From Heterostelium multicystogenum (Eukaryota; Evosea; Eumycetozoa; Acytosteliales; Acytosteliaceae), in assembly GCA_003667245.1 (NCBI GenBank), contig RCNN01000521.1:1-49658 (forward strand): a stretch of DNA of 49,658 nucleotides, written 5' to 3'. The position numbers and the translations under genes were made by a program. Positions 1 through 13,476 of the stretch are shown piece by piece. Within the stretch, counting starts at the first letter, position 1. The number at the start of each line of letters is the position of its first letter. Under the pieces are notes generated by a model. The model searched no databases. It was not told the DNA's origin and saw nothing but the letters and a program-made list of their open reading frames with translations.

Positions 1-990
1 TAACTCTTGAAGCTAGACTCAAAGTAGACTCCAATATAGTGTAAAATATTTTATCTAAATCTAATGAATTAGAAGTGTCAACTAGATATGGCATTTATTA
101 GTTATTAAGCTGATTATTATCAGTTCAAAACAACATTTGCGGCACCGCAATGAAAGGGTTTGTTGTTTTATGTCATTTGTTATTAGTGGTATGAACCTAT
201 GATTGTTGATCATATGTTAATGTTTAATTGTGTTGTAAACCCTAGGGTTGCTTGAAAAGAAACAATGCAAACTTTTAGGCAATTCAATAGTTTTAGTTGT
301 TAGCATTGATGATGATCAAAAAATTTTGAAATTGGGATTTTTAAACAAAGATTAATTTGAAAAACAATTTTCATCGAATTAATTTATTATTATTGTTGTT
401 GTAAAAACTGTGGACAAGGGGTAGTGTTTTTTGGAAAAAACACTGCTGATTTTTCAACAATTATCATCACTGCATACTTTTATTTATTATCCTATCTATC
501 ATCTACCAACCTATCTATCTATCCTTTGTTTTATAGTAGTTGTGTAGAAAGTAAGAAAGATAGAACAATTATTTATTATTGCTGCTGTTGTTGTTGTTGC
601 CTCATTGTAAATTATATACATTATAAAGTATAATATCACTATACTATAGAAGTATAGGTTGAACAGTGTCAATTTTTAGAAACTAATAGAAACAGAATAT
701 AATATAATAGAATAGAATAGAAAAAGAAAAGAATAGAATTGAAGAGAATACGATATTCTTTACAATTGTAATTTTAAAGATAATAATAATAATTATAGTA
801 ATAATAGTATAATAATAATATTTAGAAAAAGTAATACTATCGTTTTTGTTTTTTTTTGTTTTTTAATAGTAATCGAATAATAGAGTTGATAAATGTATTA
901 AATTATTAGTTACATCGGATAGTCTTATTCTGAGAAAAGAAACACTACACGACAATGCTTTGGCGATAAATAGAATGGATTTCTTCTTCA
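1..990. other. Upstream non-coding region
   Basis: AT-rich sequence with no convincing coding region. It holds CTAT and TTG simple repeats around 490-600, a GAATA/GAAAA microsatellite around 695-750 and AAT repeats around 781-830. It probably contains the promoter and 5' leader of the phosphatase gene that starts at 991. A 69-residue open frame at 424-633 is low complexity and was not accepted. Confidence 0.6.
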
Positions 991-3900
991 ATGAAGATCA
1001 TATCCAAGGCCGAAGCAACTAGTAGTACACTCAGAGAAACTCCACGTGCCTTTCATTGTTGTCTTGGAATATTTCGTGCTGATCGAGGTATGTTCAAAGC
1101 AGAGAGATATCCATGCTTATAATTCAATAAAACACATTGGGATTTTGAAAAGGATTAACATGCTGATTTTTGAAATGTAGAATCCTATTTGGTGGTTGTC
1201 GAGGAAGCAAGCATTGTAGGAACCATCAATCTCCCAGGCTCAACAGAACAAAATATCATTATGAAAATCAATAAAACCGATTTTATCAGCTTTTCAAGTG
1301 GACGTGGTGTGTCACCGATCGATACCGAAGAACGTCCCTACTCACAGGTGATGAGTCTGCTAAACACTGGAATATTTCTATTGGGTTAAATGGCCCTTGA
1401 ATCACTACTATGATATCACACGAACATACCAAGATCAGGTGTGCGATCCACGCTCTGATCTAACCATTTTGGGATCGTATGGACAAACGTTTCTACTGGA
1501 ACAAGTATTTGCAAAAGGATTTCATTGCATATCGACTTTTGGATTGGTGCTTCCCCATTATTCAGGGATATGTGTTATCATACTACACTAGGTGATATTG
1601 GTGGTCGCTCTGTTGACTACACTATGATTTCAAGAAGATCTAGATTCCGTGCAGGAACACGTTTTAACACTCGTGGAATAGATGATGACGGAAATGTAGC
1701 CAACTTTGTAGAGTCTGAACAAATTTTAAATATTAAAAACGTTGGTTACACTGTCTTTTCTTCAACTACGTGGCTCAGTTCCTGTGTTTTGGAATCAGTC
1801 TGCCCCACAATTCAATGATTTCAAAGGTCAATCTTTCAAACCTAAGCAAAATTGGAAAGATATCCAAGAAAAAGATATCAGTACTCCGTTCAAACAGAGT
1901 CAACAACACCTGCTTTCCAATCTCACATGAAGGAAATGTTGTCAAAGTATGGTAATGTTGTTATTGTCAATCTTTTATCAAAGCTGAAACAGGGTGAATC
2001 CGACTTGGTCAAGGCATTCGAAGAGCAAGTAGGCATTCTCCATGCAGATACAGTGCAATATATCGCCTTCGATTTGAATGAACAAGTAAAAAGGCAACAA
2101 AATGGATTTCACTCGATAGAATCATCGACCAAATTGATATGTCAAAGAAAGTAGGATACTTCTTTGTCACCAAATCAGCGTGTAGTAACTCACAGACAGC
2201 TTGGAATTATTCGTACCAATTGCAAGGATTGCTTTGGATCGTACCAATATTGTGCAGTCTCGAGTTGGTTGGAGAATGTTGGAACACCATCTTAAGCAAC
2301 TTAATATACTTCCACAACACCAGATTATGGAGTCCTACACCTACATTTCCCAACAACTGAAAACCGTTTGGCAGATAATGGTGATGCTCTCTCAATGCAG
2401 TATGCTGGTAGTGGTTCTTTGAAATCAACACTTACACGTGAGGGTGACTATGGCTTAATGGGAATGCTAGCCGACGGTAAAAAGACTGCACTCCGTTTCT
2501 ATGTTAAACAATTTCAAAGACACCGGAAGACAAGATGTTCTCGATCAACTCCTTGGACTTAACCAAAAGAATATCAGTCCAACACAAACAGGGACACGAC
2601 GATAGAATTAGAAAAACAAGTGCAAGAAAGACAGGAGGAATATTCAAAGAAAGAATATAGAAATATTTCATTGGTACCTACAATGTAGGTGGTGTACCTT
2701 CTTCACAATTCCAACTGGATGAATGGCTAGCACCACCAGCACCTTATCAGAGTCCAGATATGTATATTCTCGGTATACAGGAAGTAGTAGAGTTGACTGC
2801 TCAGCAAATCATTGCCACCAAACAGCCAAATCAAACAATGGGAAGACTCTATTAAACGTTCTCTGGAAAATATCAATCCAAAGGTCAGATACGTCCAGTT
2901 ACAATCAAACCAACTCGTTGGATTAATGATGTGCATTTACGTTTCGTGAAGAAACTAGTCCACCTGATTCGTGAAGTACAGGCTCAGATTATCAAAGTAG
3001 GACTTCAGGGATTAGCTGGAAATAAAGGTGGAATAGGTGTTCGACTTATGTTCTGTGATACTTCCTTCACTTTTGTCACTGCTCACTTTGCTGCAGGACA
3101 TGGCAATGTCGAGGATCGTATCTCTGACTACCACGACATCAACAACCAAGCTAGATTCGGTAGACAGAACCAATACACAATCTCCGATAGTGACTACTCA
3201 TTCTGGTTCGGTGATTTCAACTTCCGTATCAACAAAGACGATGATGAGATAAAGAGAATGGTACGAAAAGGTGACTTCGCTGCACTCTACGACTACGACC
3301 AATTGAAACAAAACCTAGAATCGAAACGTGTATTCGCTGGCTATCGTGAAGAACAAATTACATTTGCACCTACCTATAAATATGATTTTAACTCGCTCCA
3401 ATATGATACTAGCCCAAAGCAACGTGCACCAGCATGGACCGATCGTGTTCTTTGGAGAAATAAGCCCGCACACGATGTGCGTCCACTTCACTACAGCCGT
3501 AAAGAAATACTTACCTCTGACCATCGTCCAGTAAGAATCTACTTCCAACTTCAAGTGCTCAAAGTTGACAAAGACAAAGAGAGACAGCTCCGTCACCAGC
3601 TCTACGAAGAAACTCTCACCAGCAGCTCAATTAGTAGCTCTAGTGGCTCCAGCAAGGATGGTGCTAATATGACAAGAAGCATGGTACAGCCTCCAAGATC
3701 GCAACCACTACCAGCCATCATCACCACTCACTCAGCACCTGCATTAGTTGCTCCAACAAGGCAAGCACGTCCAAACAGCGTAGGGCGACCACTTCCATCA
3801 GTACCAAATACCAACCAACAAGATATAATCCAAGAAATGACACAAAAGCGAAGATTTACAAGTGGATCAGATTCACTTCCTAAAATGAACAGCAATGGCA

Positions 3901-4546
3901 ATGGAAATGCAAATAGCTATAATAATAACCATTCCTTGTTGGACACGCCTATTAGTTTGCAAAAAGCTACCGATCATCCCATTCTGGAACCTTCTCGTAC
4001 ACCTTCGCCTTTTAACCAACAAACTAGTTCATATAATTCCTCACCTTATTCCAACTCACCAGGCAAACAACCACAATTAGGATCTGATCATATGTCAGAT
4101 GACATGTTTGCACAGATTCAATTGTTTCCAGAGGCACCCGTAAACACCCACAACAAAGTAGCACACCACCACCCCAACCACAATTCCAACAATCTACTTT
4201 CCAACCAATCATTACCCAACAACAAAACTATCAGCAACAACAATATCAACAACAACCACAACAACAACAACAGTTTCAACAACAATATCCAATGGAACTT
4301 TTAAGTCCAGTCCCCAACCCTACCATTTTTATACCACCTCAACAACAATATTATCAACAACCGCAACAACAACCCCAACAACAACAATATCCACCAGCAA
4401 TAGATCCTCGAAATCTCAATCCAAATTTGAATACACAACAACAGATGATGTTTGCTCAACAACAACAACAACCATTCTACCCAGGTGGTGTCTTATATGG
4501 TAATTCTCAACAACAAAACAATCCAAATCATCAATCACTTATTTGA
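991..4546 (+). CDS. Synaptojanin-like inositol polyphosphate 5-phosphatase (SAC1 + 5-phosphatase), frame-broken
   Basis: Phosphoinositide phosphatase of the synaptojanin/INP51-53 type, expected to remove phosphates from PI(4,5)P2 and PI monophosphates at the plasma membrane and endocytic sites. A short first exon (ATG at 991) joins through an intron at 1088-1180 to the SAC1 domain (about 1190-2580), with ISRRSRFRAGTRF, RGSVPVFW and the CX5R(T) active site near 2216-2250. That active site is whole only if one T is removed from a T run. The 5-phosphatase domain (about 2665-3560) shows FIGTYNVGG, LGIQEVVEL, GLAGNKGGIG, FWFGDFNFRI, PAWTDRVLW and SDHRPV. The C-terminal third is rich in Pro, Ser, Asn and Gln. 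At least ten frame switches are needed; from about 4140 the Gln/Pro-rich frame ending at 4546 reads best. D. discoideum has a SAC1-bearing 5-phosphatase, and this is likely its counterpart. The domain call is firm; exact joins are not. Confidence 0.9.
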
Positions 4547-6758
4547 TCTGATGTTTCAATCAACAACAAATCTACCTGGTTCACCCAACAAAACAACATT
4601 AAAACAACATCAAAACAACTTTAAAGTAACAACAAACAACCACAACAACAACAAAAAAACAACAAACAACCACAACAACACACACTCATGGGTTAAAAGT
4701 TGTACAAAATTAAGATTTAGAGATTGCGAAATCAAGAAAAACTTTTAATAAATTTCGATGTTTTTTGTTGGTTTGTTACTTTGTCAATGAAATGGTGATG
4801 TTCAAATTTCGAACTTGCAAATCTTCTATACCAGGCTAAAGTTTTTATTTTTTTTTTTTTTAGTATACTATATGGCTCTATTTATATTTGAATTGGTTTA
4901 AGAAATAGCTTCAAAGTCTAATATATAATAAATACAATAATCATCTATATATCAGCTGCTTTATAAAATCATTAGATGTCTAACATCTATTTAATAAACC
5001 CTCATCCACGACAACATTATCATTATTATCAAGAAATATAAAACAATCATGTACTAATAACTTTATTCAATAATTTCAAAAGAAAAAACATCAACAAAAA
5101 CATCATATTTTATTTATTTATTTACTAAATTGACAAAACAAATACCAACTACTATCTATCCAGTAGAGTTCAACTTGGTTATAGATTAACACCTATTTGA
5201 AGCAAACCAGTTTGTCTTGATTTGAAAGTTTGGACAAAAAGAATCTTTAGAAAAGTAAGTACCGGTTTTTTTCTTTTTCTTTTTTTTGTTTTGTTTTTTC
5301 AATCAGCTACAAAAAAAGAAAATGGGACATACCCTCCACTTCTTTTGGAGTAGAAACCGTTCATTCTTCATCCCATCTCTCATATTTGGAAGATTGTTAT
5401 TATCTTTGTTTATGGTTATTGGATATTAGTTGTATGTAATACATTTGATATATCTGTTTAAAGTGAATTAGGTCTTGTGTCCATCTGTTTCTTTTTGTAA
5501 AGCCCAGCACCACCTTTTATTTATGATAATCCGACAAGTTCCAAGTTTGTTTTTTAGATGAAATTAATCTAATCTCATTTGAAATTTGACTTTTTTCGAG
5601 AAGGTGAAAAATGTCAAAAAGGTTTGATCCTTTTTTCAAAAAATAATATTGTTTATATATGACAACATATTGTTTTTGTTATTTTTTTTGCACATTTATG
5701 AGGTGGCTCCCTTTGTGCGCCCATCTTGGGAAGAGCTCTTTTTTTTTTTGTGTTTTTTGTTTGCTACCTCAGTCATGTAAAGTCATTTTTAAAGTGAGAT
5801 AGCAGCTACAAACTTTTAAATATCTGCATGGTTTATTGTTGTAGCTGAAATTAATTTTTTATTAAAATTTATTTTATTTTTTTGATCACAAACATCCATC
5901 AACACATGCGCATTTAAACTACTTCACAGCACAAGAGATGGGTTTTCATTCTTCTTTTTGATAGGTTATCTTGTATTTTTAAATTTAAATTGGAAGTCGT
6001 ATAAGAATAATACAAGATAAACAGATTCAGGGTTAAATCCCTATTATACAACACCAAACAGAATCAAACAACAACAACAACAACGACAACAACAAAACAA
6101 CAACAAAAACAATAACTCAGCAACACAGTCGTACATTCACCACGCCACTCCTCCACACATTCTATAAAAATAAAAATACAAATAACAATAAAACAAATCA
6201 TCAGTTTATTCATATTCCAACAAATTGTGTTGGATCAGCTGAACAAAGGAAAAAAAAAAAACAACAAAAACAAAGAAAAACCGATAGTTTCTGGAATATC
6301 ACCTCTCTTCACTAATTTGGTGATTGTCCACATACCTTCCATCACCAATAATTATCAATCCACGGGTACCATACCACCCAATAAATTAATAAGATAACTT
6401 CCACTCATCCACTATTCTACTTTCAGCATCCAGCATCAGTGATCTTTATTTTTGCCAACAAGCTTTCTCCATCCCTCTCTCTTTCTATCCAAACCGCAGT
6501 CCGTCCATCTATCCAGATATCTCATATCTTCCTGTTGTTGTAGTTGTTTGGTTGTTCGTGTCATTCTGTGATATACGAAGTCGTACATTGATATTTGTTA
6601 TAATAATTCATTATTTTATTACTATCAAGTTGACTGATCAACCTATCGATCGATTTGGTTAGGTGTGTAGACCAAAATAAATGCATTATTAGTGCTTTGA
6701 AAGAGATAATCAAATTTAGGTCGCCATAAATAAAGAATAGTTTACTAGATTATTAATT
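4547..6758. other. Intergenic region, simple repeats
   Basis: No supported gene in 2.2 kb. One frame can be extended past the phosphatase stop to 4748 and starts with FDLMFQS before CAA-type repeats, so an alternative C-terminus is possible. The rest has T runs (4848-4860, 5741-5751), CAA/ACAAC repeats (6065-6115) and a less AT-rich patch at 5700-5740. The end of the stretch is the probable promoter and leader of the RNA-binding protein gene. Confidence 0.55.
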
Positions 6759-8957
6759 ATGGAAGGTAAAGTCAACAACTCCTCTGGTAGTTCTCAAAGG
6801 ATGAATCAGCAACAACAACAACAACAACAACAACAACACCAGCAGCAACAACAACAACAACATAGAGAACAACAACAACTAGCAGATGATCATATGACCT
6901 CATACACACCGGTTGTATTGTCATCAAAAGAGAAAAGCCAAAATGATGACATCAATTTCGAAGAAGGAAACAACTTTGAAAATTTTGATTTTGACAAAAA
7001 CAACAACAACAGCAATAACGAAAATGATAACAACAACAACAACAACCAAAACAACGACGACGACGACGACGATGACGACGACGACAACAACTACAACATA
7101 GAAGAAGATGACACTGAAATAACAGAAGATATAGATAACATAAGGTCTGGAAAGATATTCATTGGTGGACTTACCAAATCAACTTCCAGTGGTAAGTTTC
7201 ATTCTACTCTTTCAGATGGCTCATGAAAGATATTAATTAAATCATGATATATATTTAGATAAATTGAAAAAATACTTTTCTGAATATGGTGATATACAAG
7301 ATTCATTGGTTATCAAGAGCAATGAGAAAACAGTAAAGAGTAGAGGGTTTGGATTTGTGACTTTCAAGGACCCAAATGTCATTGATAAAGTACTGACTAT
7401 TACACATGTAATCGATGGAAAACAAGTAGCTATCTCCATGAGTTATACAGCATCCTGCTCGTTAAATTAACTCTTCTTTTTTAATAATAATACAATATTA
7501 GGTTGAAATCAAGAGAGCCATTCCAAAAGAAGATATAATCGAGGAGTTGCCTAAACAAAAAATTATTTATTGGAGGTTTTGCCAAAGAATCTGCCTATGT
7601 CCACTTTTAAAGAGTATTTTTCTTACTTTTGGTGAAATTTCTGATTGTAAACTGTTACTGGAGAAGAATGGAGTTGGAAAAGGATTTGGTTTCATATGTT
7701 TCAAAGAGGAGTCCGTACATAATTTTGTTTTAAAACGAGCCAAAACATGTTATTGCAGGTAAAAAAGTAGATGTTCGAGTTGCCAACAGCAAAAAATCAA
7801 AGACTTCAGCAGCAGTGAATCCACTCAAAGCGTCTACCTCATCTCCGAATGCAGCCAGTCCGTCCCAAAGCACTACGACACAATCTGAAATTCCAAATAA
7901 ACAACATCAACACCAACAACAACAACAACAACACTCAAATATAAATAGCAATAGTAATTTATCAAGCCAATCTGTAACCAATATATCAAACAGTATCAAC
8001 TCTCCGTTTTTACCAACAAATAATAATATCAATATAAACCACACAACCTACGAACATCCAACAACAACAACTTCTCAAAACAATAACTATTCACAAATAA
8101 GGCAGTCAACATCACAAAACAAATCACCTTCTCCACAATATACACTTCAACCGATTTTGTCACCGACACACCATATACCAATGGACACCAACAGCGCCAA
8201 TCAATACATTGGTCTTTATCCAAACCAAAATCAAGAAATTTTCTACTATCATGATAGTAGATCACCAACTGGCAATATATATCCGCCACTATCAAATCAT
8301 ATCATGATGGTTCCTTTTGTATATCCACCACCACCTTATTATGCATCACCACCACCACCACCACCACCTCAAAATCAATTCCATTCCAGTAAATATAATT
8401 CGCCACCTCCACCACCATCCCAACAACAACATTACCAGTGTAAGTTATTGCCGACACCTATGACGGTAGCATCGTTGTCCACTCAACTTACCTACCTTTC
8501 CACCAATATCGATGTAGTGAGCTATTCTCCCAACATTTACGCTAATAGGTATTATGGCCAACCATCACCCAGGTATTACTACACCAGCTATGGATACGCA
8601 GAGGAATTACCCAATGAACATGGTCAACTGCACCCACCTCCAAAAACCACTAGCCAAAAATCACCATCAATACCGCCAGCTTCACCCAAAAAACTACACT
8701 CACCCAAGCCTCAAACACCCAATATGGGATCCTCTTTTTACAACAAACAGGAGCGAGAAGCCATGTTGTCGTCACCATCTTCAACCTCGACAACTTCTTC
8801 GTCACCTTCTACCTCACCATCGCCAGTCTCTACACCCATCAAGCACTCACCATATAAACAACCACGATCAATCAACAAACATTCCTCAGTTACTCCACCA
8901 CCACCACCTACATCACACCCTGATTCAAATGATTCCTTTAGAAAGGCATCAGATTAA
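6759..8957 (+). CDS. Two-RRM RNA-binding protein (hnRNP A/Musashi-like), frame-broken
   Basis: RNA-binding protein probably acting in mRNA processing, transport or translation control. The start at 6759 opens a polyGln stretch, then Asn and Asp runs. RRM1 has RNP2 KIFIGGLT and RNP1 SRGFGFVTF and is split by introns at 7192-7258 and 7426-7501, both of which restore the frame. RRM2 has KKLFIGGF, then LTFGEISDCKLL and RNP1 GKGFGFICF, but three or four one-base frame changes fall inside it (about 7555-7760). The tail, from about 7815, is Gln, Asn, Ser and Pro rich with PPPP runs and a Tyr-rich segment. A GTAAGT at 8440 and an AG at 8548 could bound another intron, but its length is not a multiple of three and the interior is not AT-rich, so I kept it as coding. 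Two adjacent RRMs with IGG motifs suit the hnRNP A/Musashi group; orthology is not certain. Confidence 0.85.
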
Positions 8958-9388
8958 TATTTATATATATTTATTATCTCACCAGTAGAACTTCACCTTT
9001 TCTTTTAGTTTTCTTATGAAAACTAAACTCAGACAAACCAACAACCAACAAACAACAATTGATTCTATATTATAATAGCAATATACTAAATATTTAGTAT
9101 TGTTATATTGTTGTTGTTGTTTTTGTTTTGTTGTATACTATGGTATTAATATTATTATCATCCATAGAGCAATCTCTTAACATTTCACACTACTCATTTC
9201 TGAAAGAGCAAACTAGTTGTTATCTTTCACCAGTCCTTTATATAAATCACTAGGATTATATAATTAAACAACTATTACATTATTCACTCATTTTTCACTT
9301 ATTATCACCAAACAACAACTTTTCCATTTGAATCGATCGAATATTTAAATAATAATAATAACACAAATCTAGACTTACACTCCTGGTC
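8958..9388. other. 3' flank with inverted repeat
   Basis: Non-coding. An imperfect inverted repeat lies near 9072-9108, with arms around AATACTAAAT/ATTTAGTATT, followed by TTG and T-rich repeats; it may help end the RNA-binding protein transcript. Nothing else recognisable. Confidence 0.4.
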
Positions 9389-9870
9389 GTGTGTGAATCT
9401 AGTCCACCAACTTGGAAACCAAAAATATTGTTGGATAATAATTTCAATAATCTAATAATAACATACACTAACATCAACAACAACAACAATAATAACAACA
9501 ACAACAACAACACCACAAATGAGAAATGCGCCATCTTCATTTACTCAAATACAACATCCACCAAACGATACCAACTGAAACCGTGCCAATACGAGAATAC
9601 TAGCCACAGTGGTTAGTATCATATTGGTATCTCGATTCAAAACACCAACAGTTTTGAATTTTAGTTCTAAGCAATCGTTGAACAAGCTGGACTCTTTAGT
9701 AAGAGTATTTTTAATTGGTCAAATGCAACAACAACAACCCCCGATCGCATCTTAAAGGCTTTCAATCGAAAATCATGTCATTGCAAGTGGTCACCAGATC
9801 TAGAACAACAATCCAATAAACTTTATGAACAACCAGCTCTGAGTTCATCATAGCAATTGGGTTGTACAGA
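9389..9870 (+). other. Possible coding remnant, unassigned
   Basis: Several short frames on the + strand read like protein but never join into one ORF: an Asn-rich stretch at 9450-9520, a start at 9520 reading MRNAPSSFTQIQHPPNDTN, a segment near 9600-9720 ending VRVFLIGQ, and one near 9740-9850 containing LKAFNRKSCHCKW. I checked the Cys pair against CXC (tesmin/TSO1) domains and it does not fit. This may be a small frame-broken gene or chance in Asn-rich sequence. No function assigned. Confidence 0.25.
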
Positions 9871-9996
9871 ATAATATTCGTTTTCTTTTGATTATTGCTT
9901 TTTTGATTTGATGGTGATGATGATTATTATTTTTGATTTCATTCGCTATGTTGACAATATAACTTTAGTTCTGTATGTATCTTTATATATATATGT

Positions 9997-10587
9997 TTAT
10001 TTCTTGAGATTCGCCTTGGCACCAGTATCTTTCTTCTTTGTAACTGGAGTCAAAATCTCTTCCAATGAAGTGTCTACTGTCTTCTTAATTTGATTTCTTC
10101 TACTTTCAATGCTTTCTTCTTCATTTCTATTGATTCTACGATTGCTGATTGATCGAGATTCTTTGTGAATATAGATTGTTCAAATCCATTATCTGTTGTT
10201 GTTGTTGTTGGTTGTTGATTAGCAATGTTAATAATGATATCCAATAAGGATCATGCCAAATTGTACGTACAATATTTTAATTTAATCTCTGGTTCGCATT
10301 CATTCTCTTCGCTAATGATCTGTACCTTGCAATCAGGTGACAAAGCTCTAACTCTTGCTGCAGTAGCCAATGGCATACATGATCTATTAATAATAATAAT
10401 ATGGCATTATGAAAGAGAGTGTTGTAAGTAATATGATATATTTAGTACATCAAATACAGATTTCATGATAGTTTGCAACGTTGGGAAAGCTATACCTTAT
10501 TGACTTGTTATTCAAACCCTCTGGATAGAATTTGAAAGTGATGCTCTTTAAGTTGTATAACAAATTTAGCTTTTGTTTAGTTGACAT
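9997..10587 (-). CDS. Probable mitochondrial ribosomal protein mL53 (MRPL53-like), frame-broken
   Basis: Small basic protein on the minus strand, ATG at 10587-10585 and stop at 9999-9997. The first exon reads MSTKQKLNLLYNLKSITFKF, then an Arg-containing segment. The next part includes ARVRALSPDCKVQIISEEN followed by EPEIKLKY, then LLDIIINIANQQP and a Lys-rich end. Order and spacing resemble mL53: a strand ending in F-x-P, a Thr/Arg helix, an 'N-C-x-V' strand, an 'EP-x-hydrophobic' strand and a final helix. A probable intron with donor GTATTTG (minus strand) starts just after codon HEI, and at least two frame breaks follow. If right, it is a component of the mitochondrial large ribosomal subunit with a longer, Lys-rich C-terminus than the human protein. 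This is a pattern match to a short, divergent family. Confidence 0.45.
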
Positions 10588-11280
10588 TGTTATCGATCAA
10601 CAATCAATCAATATCAATCAATCAATAATCTGCAATATATTGTTACAAATAAGCTATCATCAATATCCTGAAAGACATAAAAAAAATAAAACGAAAATTT
10701 GAAAAACAAAAAAAAAACAAAAAAACAAAATTAAATAGAAAAATCATTCATTCATTGTCAACAGGTTGCATGACTTGGATGACTATTAGTATATAAGGTG
10801 ATTTGGTGTGTCTTTACCAATATAATATCAATATCAATAAAATCGGGGATAACATTAATAATATTAAATTTGATTCAAATATCTTTTGGCTCACACAATA
10901 TCTTTTAATGAGTCAAAAAGTTGAATGAGAATAATCGAGTTCTTAAATTTTAAAGATAAAAAATTTTAAAAACTTACATTTATTTCAATTGAAAAATAAA
11001 AAGAAACAACAACAAACAAAAAGATATTCATTTTTCAAAAATAGAATAGTATTTGGTATTTCGAAATATTAATAATAATATATCTTTTTATTATTTATTA
11101 GTATATTATATTATTATGTCTAAGAATACATAAATAACAAATAAACAAATAAACAAAACAACAACATAATAATAATAATAATAGAGAGTGGAGAAAAAAA
11201 TAGTAGACAAAAGATTAGTAGAATTTAGTTTAGCTTAAGTTGTTTATTATTATTGTTAAGGAATATATTAGTTGTAGATC
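10588..11280. other. Divergent intergenic region
   Basis: AT-rich spacer between the minus-strand mL53-like gene and the plus-strand ITFG1-like gene, so it should hold both promoters. It contains ATCAATCAAT repeats near 10600, A/AAC tracts near 10680-10735 and AATAATAAT repeats near 11165. No gene seen. Confidence 0.55.
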
Positions 11281-13476
11281 ATGTCATACAGTAGTTCATT
11301 ATATATGAATAAGAATAAATATTTAATAGTTGTACTTTTATCTCTATATAGTCTTTGTAATGTTAATATAGTTAGTGCAGACTTCTTCTCCGATTTTTGG
11401 AAGCCTGTCTTTACAAAGGCACCAAAGTTTGCCAATTCTCAGTTGTTATAGCATAGATGATATAGGTTTGCAGGGTTATGATGGTAAAATTATGGCATTC
11501 GGTGATTTCAATGCCGATAAATAGTAAATATCTACCCATCTCTCTTTACAAATACCCTTTTCTAAAGAAGACTAATCTCAATGCTTTAATAATTTTATAG
11601 TTTAGATACTTTCTTTGTTTATTCAAATCGATCGACATTGCAAATATTTATGTGGGATGTAAAAGAATGGCGATATGAACCATCCAATGTTATCATCTCA
11701 TTGGACGAGGGTTTGACAATTGATAATGTTATTCCTGGTGACTTTACCTACGATGGTTTATTGGATATCGTTATTCAAGGTGGATTGTATTCAAAGAATG
11801 AGAGGCATTGTTCCTTTTCTTTATTTATACAAAGGTGAACTAAACAAGGTGGAGTTGCCCTTAAAGTTGGCTGCTGCATACGATCAGGTTTTGGCACTCG
11901 ATTGTAATGGTGATTTACGTATCGATTTACTTGGTGTAGACTCCAAAGGTGAGCGTACACTCTGGATCAATCAAGAGAGTGATATCTTTACTACCTACCA
12001 ACAGGGTGCAAATCAAATCTTACAAAGCATATCTAGTCCACATTCAAATTCATTCGTTGACCTCAATGGTGACTGTCTAGCAGATATGTTCATTACAAGT
12101 GGATCTAGTCAAAGTGACACCCTCACTGGTGAGATATGGTTGAATGACAAATCAAATGGTTATAATTTGGACTCAAGAACATTCCCTCTTCCCAAAGGTG
12201 CAGGTCAAATTACTTTTGCAGATTTTGGTAAGTTTAAGCATTACAAATCTATCTAGGTATATTTACTAATGAATTATATAGATGGAGATGGAGATTTGGA
12301 TATGTTATATCCAGTTTGTTGGCCTCCTGGAAATTGTTCAGAAATCAACGAATTATATTTAGTTTACAACTCGCAGAAACCAGTATGTGCAAGCTCTTTG
12401 TTCCCAAAGGCAAATTGTCGTGCACAAAACGCTCTGTGCCAAGCAGATCCAAACTTTTCATTCTCAAACACAACCGGTCCCGATGGTGTAAGTTTCAGAA
12501 TTCGTAGTAGTAAACATTTATCTAATAATTCTTTATTTAGACAACACTTATTATTCCTAGAGAAGCATTTGGAGGATATTCATTCTATTCAAATCTGGAA
12601 GTTGGAATTTCAAACATTATTCACTATGGTGATTACAACATTGATGGATACCCCGATATTATTATTTCACTTTTCAACCTGAGCAATTTGGATGAGCCCT
12701 CACATGTCGAACTTTGGGAAAATGTTGCATGTAATGCAGATATTTGTGGTAAAGGACAAGGTGGTCGTACCTTTGTGAAAGTATCCAGTGGCACTGATGC
12801 TTTAACATCTATACCTTATGCCTACACAGCTAGCTTCATTGATTACGGTGAAAATGGAATTGCAGACATAATTGTACAGGCACGTTATCCAAATGGAAGT
12901 CACTCTGTTCATGCTGTATTCAATAATTTCTACAATGATGCATTCTTTTTCAAAACACTTGGTCTTAATGGAGTATGCACCACAATGTGTCCAGGACACG
13001 TTAAATTCCCTGATCCCAAGCCATATGGTGTTAATTTCCCAGGTGGAACATTTAAATTTATATTCAGCGATATGAGCGGAACCACACATATTCAAATTGG
13101 TGCTCAACTCTCTCAATCGGCATATATGTCTTTTACAGACTCCCTACAACTTCTTTGGACTTGGTAGAACTTCCAACTATATCGATCAACTCTTCTATGG
13201 TGTTCCTTTGAATCAAACCGTCCACTACAACAGCTGGGTGGGTACCATTCCAAATTCACAGATCGTTGCCATTCCCTACAAACCATCTAGCCCAACTTCA
13301 TGGACATTGGAACTATTTATTAATCCAAGTGGAATCTTTTTCTGGTTATGTTAGCATTCATTGTTGTTCTGATATTCTTCTCAGGTGTATCTTTGGCTTT
13401 ATGGAAGAGAGAAAAGAAACAAGATGAGAAACTTAAACAGGAACAAGCACATTTATTCTCTTTCAACGCACTGTAG
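11281..13476 (+). CDS. itfg1: T-cell immunomodulatory protein-like (ITFG1/LINKIN) FG-GAP membrane protein
   Basis: Single-pass surface protein of the ITFG1/TIP family: an extracellular beta-propeller-like region of FG-GAP repeats, a membrane helix and a short cytosolic tail. The start at 11281 precedes a signal-like segment (YLIVVLLSLYSLCNVNIVSA). FG-GAP motifs include FGDFNADK, GDFTYDGLLDIVIQ, DLNGDCLADMF, FADFDGDGDLDMLYP and GDYNIDGYPDIIIS. Introns at 11524-11600 and about 12230-12282 rejoin two of these motifs exactly, and another lies near 12487-12540. Conserved Cys residues occur around CWPPGNC. The membrane helix (LAFIVVLIFFSGVSLALW) is followed by KREKKQDEKLKQEQ and ends FSFNAL at 13476. 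Frame changes near 11440, 11810, 13150 and 13345 are small indels. Animal LINKIN/ITFG1 acts in cell adhesion; a role in amoeba adhesion is inference. Confidence 0.88.

Noticed and set aside
6890..7090. Poly-Ser/Leu ORF on the minus strand inside the RRM gene
   Set aside because: Reverse complement of the Asn/Asp tracts of the real gene.
9740..9850. Cys-containing segment as a CXC (tesmin/TSO1) domain
   Set aside because: Only one C-x-C pair, and the following residues do not carry the repeated Cys spacing.
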